Shown here: positions 20,085 through 27,705 of the stretch, piece after piece
Numbering within the stretch: position 1 is the stretch's first letter
How the letters are laid out: every line of letters starts with the position of its first letter
Source of the DNA: Trueperella pecoris
Lineage (GTDB): Bacteria > Actinomycetota > Actinomycetes > Actinomycetales > Actinomycetaceae
Assembly (NCBI RefSeq): GCF_014926385.1
Contig: NZ_CP053291.1
Coordinates: 372,001 to 436,000 of the forward strand
DNA length: 64,000 nt
Reading direction: 5' to 3'
Notes under the pieces: model-generated
Told to the model about the DNA's origin: nothing
The model's input: only the letters and a program-made list of their open reading frames with translations
Databases searched by the model: none
Translations under genes and position numbers: made by a program

Positions 20085-21386
20085 ATGCGTATTGCAGTCG
20101 TTGCCATGGGCAAGATCGGACTTCCGCTCGCCGTCCAGTTTGCCGATATGGGGCACGAGGTTATCGGCGTTGATGTGAACGAGGAAACCGTTCGTCTCAT
20201 CAACGAAGCCACCGAACCTTTCCCCGGCGAAGCCCACCTCCAGGACAAGCTCAGTCAGCTGGTTCCCGCAGGCAAGCTCCGCGCAACGACCGATTACGCC
20301 GAGGCGATCCCGCAAGCGGATGCGGTCGTGCTCGTCGTTCCGCTGTTCGTCAACGACGAGACGTGGAAGCCGGACTTTGCCTGGATGGATGGGGCCACCA
20401 AGTCGCTGGCCGAGTACCTGACGCCGGGCACGCTCATCTCTTACGAGACCACGCTTCCCGTCGGCACCACGCGTGGGCGTTGGAAGCCGATGATCGAGGA
20501 GATTTCCGGGCTGAAGGAAGGCAAGGACTTCCACCTCGTCTTCTCCCCGGAGCGCGTGCTGACCGGCCGCGTCTTCGAAGATCTTCGCCGTTACCCGAAG
20601 CTCGTCGGAGGCCTGTCCGAGGAAGGCACCAAGAAGGCCATCGAGTTTTATGAGGCTGTCTTGACGTTCGACGAGCGCCCTGATCTGCCGCGCGAAAACG
20701 GCGTGTGGGACATGGGCTCGGCGGAGGCTGCCGAGATGGCCAAGTTGGCGGAGACCACCTATCGCGACGTCAACATTGGCCTCGCCAACCAGTTCGCCGT
20801 GTACGCCGATTCCGAGGGCATCGATGTGCAGCGCGTGATCGACGCCTGCAACTCCCAGCCTTACTCCCACATTCACCGTCCAGGCATCGCTGTCGGTGGC
20901 CACTGCATTCCGGTATACCCGCGCCTGTACCTGTCGACCGACCCGGATGCATCCATCGTTCGCACCGCTCGCCAGTACAACGCCGGCATGCCCGAGTATG
21001 TGGTGGGCCGCGTCGAGTCGCTTCTCGGTGACCTGACCGGACAGAAAGTTGCCGTGCTCGGCGCCTCCTACCGCGGTGGCGTGAAGGAGACGGCGTTTTC
21101 TGGCGTCTTCGCCACGGTTGACGCGTTGCGCGCCAAGGGGGCCGAGGTCAAGGTCCACGACCCGATGTACACCGATGAGGAACTCGCCGCGTTTGGTTGG
21201 GATGCCTACCGCCTCGGCGAAAAGGTGGCCGCCGCCATCGTGCAGGCCGACCACGCCGAATACAAGACGGTCACGCCAGCAGATTTCCCCGACATCAAGG
21301 TCATCTTCGACGGCCGCCGCGTTACTGATCCGGCGCTGTGGGTAGGAACCCCACGCCTCGTCATTGGCGACGCCGAAGCTCGTTAA
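20085..21386 (+). CDS. UDP-sugar 6-dehydrogenase, WbpA/WecC-like
   Basis: The 433-residue protein oxidises C6 of a UDP-HexNAc to the acid with two NAD+. It has the N-terminal Rossmann segment VVAMGKIGLPLA (the first Gly of GxGxxG is Ala, as in related actinobacterial proteins), SPERVLTGR (154-162), K220 in EMAKLAETTYRDVNI and the catalytic C274 in GGHCIPVYP. With the WbpB, WbpE, WbpD and WbpI homologues here it would provide UDP-GlcNAcA for UDP-ManNAc3NAcA. Oxidation of UDP-ManNAc (WecC) is the alternative. AAAGGAG supports the start, and the ABC exporter genes follow 12 bases later. Confidence 0.9.
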   Translation: MRIAVVAMGKIGLPLAVQFADMGHEVIGVDVNEETVRLINEATEPFPGEAHLQDKLSQLVPAGKLRATTDYAEAIPQADAVVLVVPLFVNDETWKPDFAWMDGATKSLAEYLTPGTLISYETTLPVGTTRGRWKPMIEEISGLKEGKDFHLVFSPERVLTGRVFEDLRRYPKLVGGLSEEGTKKAIEFYEAVLTFDERPDLPRENGVWDMGSAEAAEMAKLAETTYRDVNIGLANQFAVYADSEGIDVQRVIDACNSQPYSHIHRPGIAVGGHCIPVYPRLYLSTDPDASIVRTARQYNAGMPEYVVGRVESLLGDLTGQKVAVLGASYRGGVKETAFSGVFATVDALRAKGAEVKVHDPMYTDEELAAFGWDAYRLGEKVAAAIVQADHAEYKTVTPADFPDIKVIFDGRRVTDPALWVGTPRLVIGDAEAR

Positions 21387-21398
21387 AGAAGGCAGCAC

Positions 21399-22232
21399 TT
21401 GACGAGTATTACAACACTACGTAGCTCCAAGGAGCTGTTACGTAACCTGACGCTACGAGAGGTCAAGGGCAAGTACAAGCGTACTGCCCTTGGCCAATTG
21501 TGGTCCCTTGCCAACCCGTTGGCACTGATGATTGTCTACAGTTTCGTTTTTGCGATCGTTATTCGCGTCAATGTAGCTCCCGGCAATCCATCCGGCGTGA
21601 ATTTGTTTGTTCTGTGGCTCATGTGTGGCCTGTTGCCATGGACTTTCTTTTCGAACGTCGTCAACGGCTCCATGTCTGCGGTGACCGGGAATGAAAACCT
21701 CATCAAGAAGGTCTATTTCCCGCGTTGGGTCCTCGTTATATCTAACACTTTTGCAGCGGTGTACCAGCATGCATTTGAACTCGCCATTCTTATGGTGGCG
21801 ATTTTGGTGGTGGGGTCAAACATCATCATCTATGTTCCACTCGTGGCGGTCACAGCGATCATGCTGGCGCTGTTTGCAACCGGTGTGGGTTTTTTCACCT
21901 CGATTGCCAATGTTTATTTTCGCGACGTGCAGCACTTTGTGGGAATCTTCTTCCAGCTAGGCTTTTATGCCTCACCGATCGTCTATCCCGTGACTTATGT
22001 GCGCGAGCTTTCTGATTCGATCGGCCCTCTCATAGGGTCAATCGAAATCATCCACCTTTATAACATTAACCCGTTTGTGCACTTCGCGGAGATTTTCCGC
22101 AACCTGATGTACGACGGGCGGTGGCCTAACTGGTCGACCTTCGGCATCCTTGCCGCGGTTTCGCTTCTCACGTTCGTGTGGGGTTGGCGGACGTTCACCA
22201 AGCGTCAGGACTATTTGGCGGAGGTGCTGTGA
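21399..22232 (+). CDS. wzm: ABC-2 type polysaccharide exporter permease (Wzm-like)
   Basis: A 277-residue inner membrane protein with six hydrophobic segments and the ABC-2 family start RSSKELLRNLTLREVKGKYKRTALGQLWSLANPL, typical of Wzm/TagG exporters of undecaprenyl-linked polymers. TTG at 21399 is chosen, with GAAGG seven bases upstream. The stop overlaps the start of the ATPase gene in GTGA, so both subunits are made together. Confidence 0.9.
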   Translation: MTSITTLRSSKELLRNLTLREVKGKYKRTALGQLWSLANPLALMIVYSFVFAIVIRVNVAPGNPSGVNLFVLWLMCGLLPWTFFSNVVNGSMSAVTGNENLIKKVYFPRWVLVISNTFAAVYQHAFELAILMVAILVVGSNIIIYVPLVAVTAIMLALFATGVGFFTSIANVYFRDVQHFVGIFFQLGFYASPIVYPVTYVRELSDSIGPLIGSIEIIHLYNINPFVHFAEIFRNLMYDGRWPNWSTFGILAAVSLLTFVWGWRTFTKRQDYLAEVL

Positions 22233-23476
22233 GTCAGGCAGTTAGCGTCAGTCATGTACGCAAATCATTCAGGATTTATAAGGAACGTAACAACTCGTTG
22301 AAGTCGGCAGTTATGCGGGGGCGCCGGTCAGTGCACGAGGAGTTTGTTGCTCTTGATGACATCTCCCTTGAGATCCCGCAAGGATCCACTTTCGCGCTTG
22401 TGGGCGATAACGGATCGGGCAAGTCCACGTTGCTCAAATGCATCGCGAAGATATTGGTGCCTAATTCAGGGACGATCACTCGCCATGGCAAGATCGCTGC
22501 CATGCTTGAAGTCGGGTCGGGTTTCCATCCGGAACTGTCTGGTCGAGACAATATCTACCTTAATGGGTCGATTCTAGGTATGACGCGTGCTGATATTGAC
22601 TCTCGCCTCGATGAGATCATTGCATTTTCGGGTGTGGAAGAATTCATTGACCAGCCCGTGAAAAACTATTCCTCGGGCATGTATGTGCGTCTGGGTTTCT
22701 CGGTGGCGATCCATACCGAGCCGGACATCCTTCTTGTTGACGAGATCCTTGCCGTTGGAGATGCCTCCTTCCAAGAGAAGTGCATCAAGAAATTTGTTGA
22801 CCTCAAACATGAGGGAAGAACGGTGATCGTCGTGTCTCATTCGGTCCCTCAGCTCAAGCAAATGGCGGACAGGGCAGCGTGGATTAAAAACGGCAAACTA
22901 CAGATGGCCGGAGATGCTGACCCCGTTTTGGATGCCTACGACGATTCGACGCGTTATTTTGCCGACGGCGACGAAGTGGGGAAGGTCCGATGGGGAAGTG
23001 GCGAGGTTCGCGTGACAAAGGTGGAGATCTTGCACGGGGATGGCGATCCTGTCACGGGATCTTTGCCTACGGGGGCGGAGACTGTTTTCCGGCTTCACTA
23101 CCACGCTTTCCAGAGAATAGACCAGCCTGTCTTTGGTTTCTCTCTCCTGGCTAACGACGGAACGTATTTGTGGGGAAATAACACCCGCGATTTGAGATTT
23201 GGAGTGGAATATATCGAGGGAGAAGGAACGGTTGACTGCCGTATTCCTAATCTGACGCTCCACCCTGGTCTCTATACCATCGATGGCTCGGTTGTAAATA
23301 CAACGACGGAACACGTTTACGACTACGTGCGAGAGGCCGCGCGTTTGGCTGTACGAAATGGGATTCCATTCGAATCGGGCGGATACATGATCCTTGACGG
23401 ACGTTGGTCGATGCCCGGGCGTGACGAAAAGGATTACTGGGGACGCCCAGGAAAGCCGTATCTGGAGATCTCATGA
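22229..23476 (+). CDS. wzt: ABC polysaccharide exporter ATPase with Wzt C-terminal domain
   Basis: The 415-residue protein has Walker A GDNGSGKST (59-67), signature NYSSGMYVRLGF (147-158), Walker B ILLVDE (167-172) and switch H204. Residues from about 255 to 395 form a beta-rich extension like the carbohydrate-binding Wzt C-terminal domain, which in E. coli O9a recognises the finished chain end. This suggests length- or cap-controlled export of a complete polymer. GTG 22229 is chosen because GAGG is upstream and it overlaps the permease stop; the longer frame would lie inside the permease gene. Confidence 0.92.
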   Translation: MSQAVSVSHVRKSFRIYKERNNSLKSAVMRGRRSVHEEFVALDDISLEIPQGSTFALVGDNGSGKSTLLKCIAKILVPNSGTITRHGKIAAMLEVGSGFHPELSGRDNIYLNGSILGMTRADIDSRLDEIIAFSGVEEFIDQPVKNYSSGMYVRLGFSVAIHTEPDILLVDEILAVGDASFQEKCIKKFVDLKHEGRTVIVVSHSVPQLKQMADRAAWIKNGKLQMAGDADPVLDAYDDSTRYFADGDEVGKVRWGSGEVRVTKVEILHGDGDPVTGSLPTGAETVFRLHYHAFQRIDQPVFGFSLLANDGTYLWGNNTRDLRFGVEYIEGEGTVDCRIPNLTLHPGLYTIDGSVVNTTTEHVYDYVREAARLAVRNGIPFESGGYMILDGRWSMPGRDEKDYWGRPGKPYLEIS

Positions 23477-24834
23477 TAATTGCGATCATCACGCTCGACA
23501 CCTTCGGGCAGCGGATGGCCGGCCCGGCGATCCGCGTGTGGGAGATGGCCACCGTTCTCAGCTCCGATCATGAGGTTGAGGTCTTCACCTTCGGTGCGGT
23601 CGAACGCGAAGGGGAGACTTTCTCCCTTCGCCGTACGCGCGTGGAGGATTTCCGACGCGAGCTGGGCCAGCCCGACGTCGTCATCATGCAGGGCTACCTC
23701 ATCAAGACCTTCCCATGGCTGGCGAACGGCAATTTCAAACTCGTCGTCGACCTGTATGACCCCTTCCATATCGAATCCCTCCAGGTCGAGCGCTTCCATC
23801 CGATGGACGAACGCATTCGGGCGCTCGACCACTCCCTGGCCGAGCTCAACTTGCAGGTGCGTGGGGGAGACTTCTTCCTGTGTGCGTCGAACAAGCAACG
23901 TGACCTATGGCTGGGTCATCTCGCTGCCCTCGGGCGCGTTAACCCACTCACCTACGACGACGATCCCCAATTGCGCCGTCTGATTGACGTGGGCTCTTTT
24001 GGAATCCAGTCGACGCCGCCGTCGAAGACCCGGCCGGCGATACGCGGAATCATCCCCGGTATCGCACACGACGACAAAGTGATCGTTTGGGGAGGCGGGG
24101 TCTACAACTGGTTCGATCCTCTCACGGTTATCCGTGCAGTTGACCGTGTCCGTGAGACTGTGCCAAACATTCGTCTGCTCTTCATGGGTGCTAAACACCC
24201 AAACCCGGATGTGCCCGAGATGCAGATGTTGCGGGATGCGCGCGCACTCTCCGACGAGATGGGCCTCACCGGCAAGCACGTATTCTTCAACGAAGAATGG
24301 GTGGAGTATTCGGATCGTCATAACTACCTCCTCGAGGCTGACATAGCGGTGTCCGCGCACCTTCCCGGCCTGGAGACCGACTTTTCCTTCCGAACCCGCA
24401 TGCTTGACTATCTATGGGCAGGTCTGCCGATCGTGGCCACGGAAGGTGATTATTTCGCCGAACTTATCGCCGATCGTGGATTGGGAAGAACGGTTCCCTC
24501 CCAAAACGTAGAAGCGATGTCACAAGCTTTTTGTGCTCTCCTGTCTGACGACGTCGGATGTGCTGCATGCGCTGAGCGGGTGTCTGATGTTGCTCGGGAA
24601 TTCCATTGGGATAAGGCACTGGCGGCGTTGGTGGCCTACTGTCGTGACCCATGGGAGGCGGCGGATCGGAAGCTTGGACGCCGTGAAGAAGGCACGAATC
24701 TCATACAACCGACGAGCCCATCCGTGCTCGTGCGCAAGGCATTACGGCTGGCGCACGAGCACGGAATAAGAAAGACGATAGCTCAGGGTAGGCGCTATCT
24801 TGCACGTAACAGAAAGCGTTTTACTCGCTTCTAA
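23473..24834 (+). CDS. Glycosyltransferase, GT-B fold, with basic C-terminal tail
   Basis: A 453-residue GT-B enzyme coupled to wzt (ATGA overlap). It has QRMAGPAIRVWEMATVLSS at the start, the donor-domain KVIVWGGGVYNWFDPLTVIRAVDRV, and HLPGLETDFSFRTRMLDYLWAGLPIVATEGD around the catalytic acidic residue. The last 50 residues form a strongly basic helix region (RKTIAQGRRYLARNRKRF), perhaps for binding the membrane surface. This may be a chain-extending or capping enzyme given its place beside the chain-reading transporter, but that is only context. Confidence 0.82.
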   Translation: MIIAIITLDTFGQRMAGPAIRVWEMATVLSSDHEVEVFTFGAVEREGETFSLRRTRVEDFRRELGQPDVVIMQGYLIKTFPWLANGNFKLVVDLYDPFHIESLQVERFHPMDERIRALDHSLAELNLQVRGGDFFLCASNKQRDLWLGHLAALGRVNPLTYDDDPQLRRLIDVGSFGIQSTPPSKTRPAIRGIIPGIAHDDKVIVWGGGVYNWFDPLTVIRAVDRVRETVPNIRLLFMGAKHPNPDVPEMQMLRDARALSDEMGLTGKHVFFNEEWVEYSDRHNYLLEADIAVSAHLPGLETDFSFRTRMLDYLWAGLPIVATEGDYFAELIADRGLGRTVPSQNVEAMSQAFCALLSDDVGCAACAERVSDVAREFHWDKALAALVAYCRDPWEAADRKLGRREEGTNLIQPTSPSVLVRKALRLAHEHGIRKTIAQGRRYLARNRKRFTRF

Positions 24835-25087
24835 CAAGCCTCTTAAGTGCGTGATAGATGGACGCGAGAATCTTGCGAAGTGGCTTGGGTAGCTTGTCGA
24901 TGATGGGCTGGATCGGTCCAGCGATTGAGCGGGGGATGTGCAGGCGTTTCGTCTGCGTTTCCCGAAGGGCTCTGGTAAGGGCAACGATGATGTCGTCACG
25001 CTCAGCAATGTCAGCATAGGCCCGCGCAAGCTGTGCCTCAAGTGCGGCGATTTCGGATTCCGTGCGATTATTATCGATATCAGCCAT
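24821..25087 (-). CDS. Small coiled-coil protein of unknown function
   Basis: This 88-residue protein is the only minus-strand gene between 16.8 and 30.9 kb. Residues 8-47 show heptad spacing (IAALEAQLARAYADIAERD) and should form a coiled coil. Residues 50-85 are basic and amphipathic (KLPKPLRKILASIYHALKRL), suited to membrane-surface contact. AGGA lies eight bases before the ATG. The 3' end overlaps the convergent glycosyltransferase by 14 bases. I do not recognise the family; it may scaffold the glycosyltransferases. It could also be a chance frame, but composition and ribosome-binding site favour a gene. Confidence 0.6.
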   Translation of the reverse strand: MADIDNNRTESEIAALEAQLARAYADIAERDDIIVALTRALRETQTKRLHIPRSIAGPIQPIIDKLPKPLRKILASIYHALKRLVRSE

Positions 25088-25131
25088 AACACCATCCTAC
25101 GTGCCTGATCCCAGCTGTTAGCATTCGTAGT

Positions 25132-27705
25132 ATGAGAATCCTTCAGGTCAGCGCCCATTATCCGCCCGATTTTGTTTCGGGCGGTGCACTCATCCCGCAG
25201 CGATTTGCCACCGAGCTACAAGCGCGCGGGCACGAGTGCTCCGTTTTTGCTGGCAATCTCCATAGGCTAGCTCCTGGGGAGGTCGCCGATGAGTGGCAGG
25301 GAGACATCCGCGTGCGGTGGGTGGGCAACTCCAATGCGCTGGCATGGTTTGATGTGTACAATGTGGACAATCCGGCCATGTATGGCCCCTTTGAAGAATT
25401 TGTGGCCGAGGTTAAACCGGATGTGGTGCATTTTCATTCCATCCAGACGATCGGGGCTGGCGCTCTGAAGATCGCGCAGCGTCACGCGCGCGCCGTTGTC
25501 GTGACGATGCACGATTTTTGGTGGTCATGTGCTCGTCAATTCCTCGTTGATCAGGCGGACAAACCATGTTCGCCGGTGGTCTCGGCTGCGAATTGCCAGT
25601 GCGCCGCCGGGCGCAAGCATCTTGACCAGCGCAATCGCTGGCTCGCCGACCAGCTCACCTACGCTGATCTCATTCTCTTCCCCTCCGCCTCGGCCCGCGA
25701 CCTCATGATTGCTAATGGCGTTCCTGCTCACAAGAGCGCGGTCAATGAAAATGGCGTGGACTTCGTCGGACTTGAGCGGGCCCGCACCGCCGTCGACCGG
25801 CCGGTCCGCTTCATTTACACGGGCGGGGAGGCCACGATGAAGGGCTTCGAGGTGTTGCGCGAGGCGTGCGCGAGCGCCGAGGTCGCGCCAGGCACAAGCC
25901 TCGATGTGTATAACACTCCCGACGATGGCTTCCCGGCCTGGGTCCGCAGCCAGCCCGCTTACGGGCGGGAGGATTTGCCGCAGATCTTTGGCCATCACGA
26001 TGTTTTGATCCTGCCTTCTCTCATGCGTGAATCGCATTCGATCGTCACCCGTGAGGCGTTGAAGGCGGGAATGGCGGTTATTGCCACGGATTCGGTCGGG
26101 CCTGAAGAAGTCATCATTGACGGACATAACGGGCGAATTGTGGCAGCCGGAAGCGTCACCGACCTGCGGGCGGCGATCGAGGAACTGTCCGAGCCGAGCA
26201 GGGCCTTTCAACTCCTCGGACACGGCTCGGCCTCGCCGATTGTGAGCGTCAGGGACCAGATCGACGACGTCGAGGCGCACTATCGCGCTCTCCTCCGTGA
26301 TATCGACCACCACGCCCCGGCCGTCACGGTCCCAGAGCCTGCGACGCCAGAGCCTGCGGCGTTGCAAGGTCCCGGCGACCAATCGGAGGCCATCGTTCGC
26401 GCGGGTGTGGCCAGGGCGATCCGCACGGTGGTTTTCGTCGTCGGGATCCAGGGGGCCATGGCGCGTTACCGGGCCCATCTGCCCGCAGAAGCACTCAGAT
26501 TGCGGGGCATGACCACTGTGGTCATGCATTACCGCGACCCGGGACTTTCAGCGGCCGTGCTTAGCGCTGACGCGGTGGTCATCTACCGAGTCCCGGCGAC
26601 GAACCAGGTTCTTGAACTTATCTCGCAGGTCAAGAACCTGCCGCGGATAGTCCCCGTCCTTGGCGATATTGACGACCTCATCTTTGACCCCGACATCGTT
26701 GATAGTCTCGATAACCTTGACAGCCTATCGACGGAAGAGCGTGAACTGTGGGTGAGAGGCATACACCGGTACCGTACAACTCTTGATGTGTGTGACTACT
26801 TTGTTGGATCGACACAAACTGTCTCACGCGAGGGCGCGCGACTCCTAGGAGTGCCCGCCCAGCGATTTGCCAACGGCATCGGTCACCTGCTCGGATCAGC
26901 CAGTCAAGAACAGACTTATCGTGAACGTACGCCCGGGCCGTTGCGTATCGGTTTCTTTTCAGGAACGAAAACCCATGACGCCGATTGGGCTTCCATCGAA
27001 GGCGCAGTGGCGCAGGTGCTGGCGAGTCGGCCAGAGGTTGAGCTGTGGCTTGGCGGACTAGTGGAACCCACCGCGGCGCTCGAACCATACTGGGAGCGTA
27101 TCGTGCGGATTCCCTTCGTAGCATGGTATGAGCTTCCTGCCTACCTGCGCGACCTGGACATCTGCCTTGCCCCGCTGACAGCCGATTCGATCTTTAATGA
27201 GGCAAAATCAGCTATCAAGTGGCTGGAGGCAGCGCTGGTAGAGACTCCGACTGTGGCATTCCCCTCCCAGCCATTCCGCGAAGCCATCGACGATGGACAG
27301 ACGGGCTTCTTGGCACGAACTCCCGAAGAATGGGTAACGGCGATTACCTCGCTCATAGACGACGATGCGTTGCGTACCCGAATCGGCCGGCGTGCCAAAC
27401 GCGCTGCGCTGTTGACCCTATCGCCTATTCTGCAAGGCAGAGCTTATGAAACAATCCTTGTAAATGCATGGCGCCACGTCCAAAGGAACGGACACAAGAA
27501 TAGGGGAACTTTCCCTCCGGTCCTCGACGACGAGCCAGCGCTCGCGGCCGCGGCTATCATGGAACGTTACGAATTGCCCAAGGTGCGTCACAGGGCTGTC
27601 GATGTCGTTCGGATGACGAGTTTGAAAACCATCCATTCTCTGCGTGTCAATGGTGTTAGCGGGACGATGCGTAAGGTGTACGCCAAGATACGAGTCGGAC
27701 AATGA
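25132..27705 (+). CDS. Two-domain fusion glycosyltransferase (GT4 + GT4-like)
   Basis: At 857 residues this protein is about twice the usual length. The first half (1-395) starts MRILQVSAHYPPDFVSGGALIPQR and has the Cys-rich loop VSAANCQCAAGRK common in one GT4 subgroup and LPSLMRESHSIVTREALKAGMAVIATD. A PEPATPEPAA linker (encoded by a 15-bp direct repeat) leads to a second GT-B module (about 430-790) with GFFSGTKTHDADW, WLGGLVEP and CLAPLTADSIFNEAKSAIKWLEAALVETPTVA. The second module lacks a large N-terminal Gly loop. A basic tail ends the protein. Two linked sugar additions by one polypeptide are likely. Confidence 0.83.
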   Translation: MRILQVSAHYPPDFVSGGALIPQRFATELQARGHECSVFAGNLHRLAPGEVADEWQGDIRVRWVGNSNALAWFDVYNVDNPAMYGPFEEFVAEVKPDVVHFHSIQTIGAGALKIAQRHARAVVVTMHDFWWSCARQFLVDQADKPCSPVVSAANCQCAAGRKHLDQRNRWLADQLTYADLILFPSASARDLMIANGVPAHKSAVNENGVDFVGLERARTAVDRPVRFIYTGGEATMKGFEVLREACASAEVAPGTSLDVYNTPDDGFPAWVRSQPAYGREDLPQIFGHHDVLILPSLMRESHSIVTREALKAGMAVIATDSVGPEEVIIDGHNGRIVAAGSVTDLRAAIEELSEPSRAFQLLGHGSASPIVSVRDQIDDVEAHYRALLRDIDHHAPAVTVPEPATPEPAALQGPGDQSEAIVRAGVARAIRTVVFVVGIQGAMARYRAHLPAEALRLRGMTTVVMHYRDPGLSAAVLSADAVVIYRVPATNQVLELISQVKNLPRIVPVLGDIDDLIFDPDIVDSLDNLDSLSTEERELWVRGIHRYRTTLDVCDYFVGSTQTVSREGARLLGVPAQRFANGIGHLLGSASQEQTYRERTPGPLRIGFFSGTKTHDADWASIEGAVAQVLASRPEVELWLGGLVEPTAALEPYWERIVRIPFVAWYELPAYLRDLDICLAPLTADSIFNEAKSAIKWLEAALVETPTVAFPSQPFREAIDDGQTGFLARTPEEWVTAITSLIDDDALRTRIGRRAKRAALLTLSPILQGRAYETILVNAWRHVQRNGHKNRGTFPPVLDDEPALAAAAIMERYELPKVRHRAVDVVRMTSLKTIHSLRVNGVSGTMRKVYAKIRVGQ
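26332..26361 (+). repeat. 15-bp direct repeat in the interdomain linker
   Basis: Two adjacent copies of CCAGAGCCTGCGRCG encode the PEPAT-PEPAA linker between the two glycosyltransferase modules. Repeat and low-complexity linker mark the likely fusion joint. Confidence 0.7.

Noticed and set aside
19824-21398. 524-codon minus-strand frame opposite the sugar dehydrogenase
   Set aside because: The plus strand has catalytic motifs of a dehydrogenase; the minus frame is a codon-bias shadow with no ribosome-binding site.
5032-27705. Biosynthetic gene cluster for a small molecule (amidoligase, aminotransferases, glycosyltransferases)
   Set aside because: The exporters, GT-C-like proteins, LCP and rhamnose genes fit a wall polymer; no polyketide, peptide or terpene core enzyme is present.
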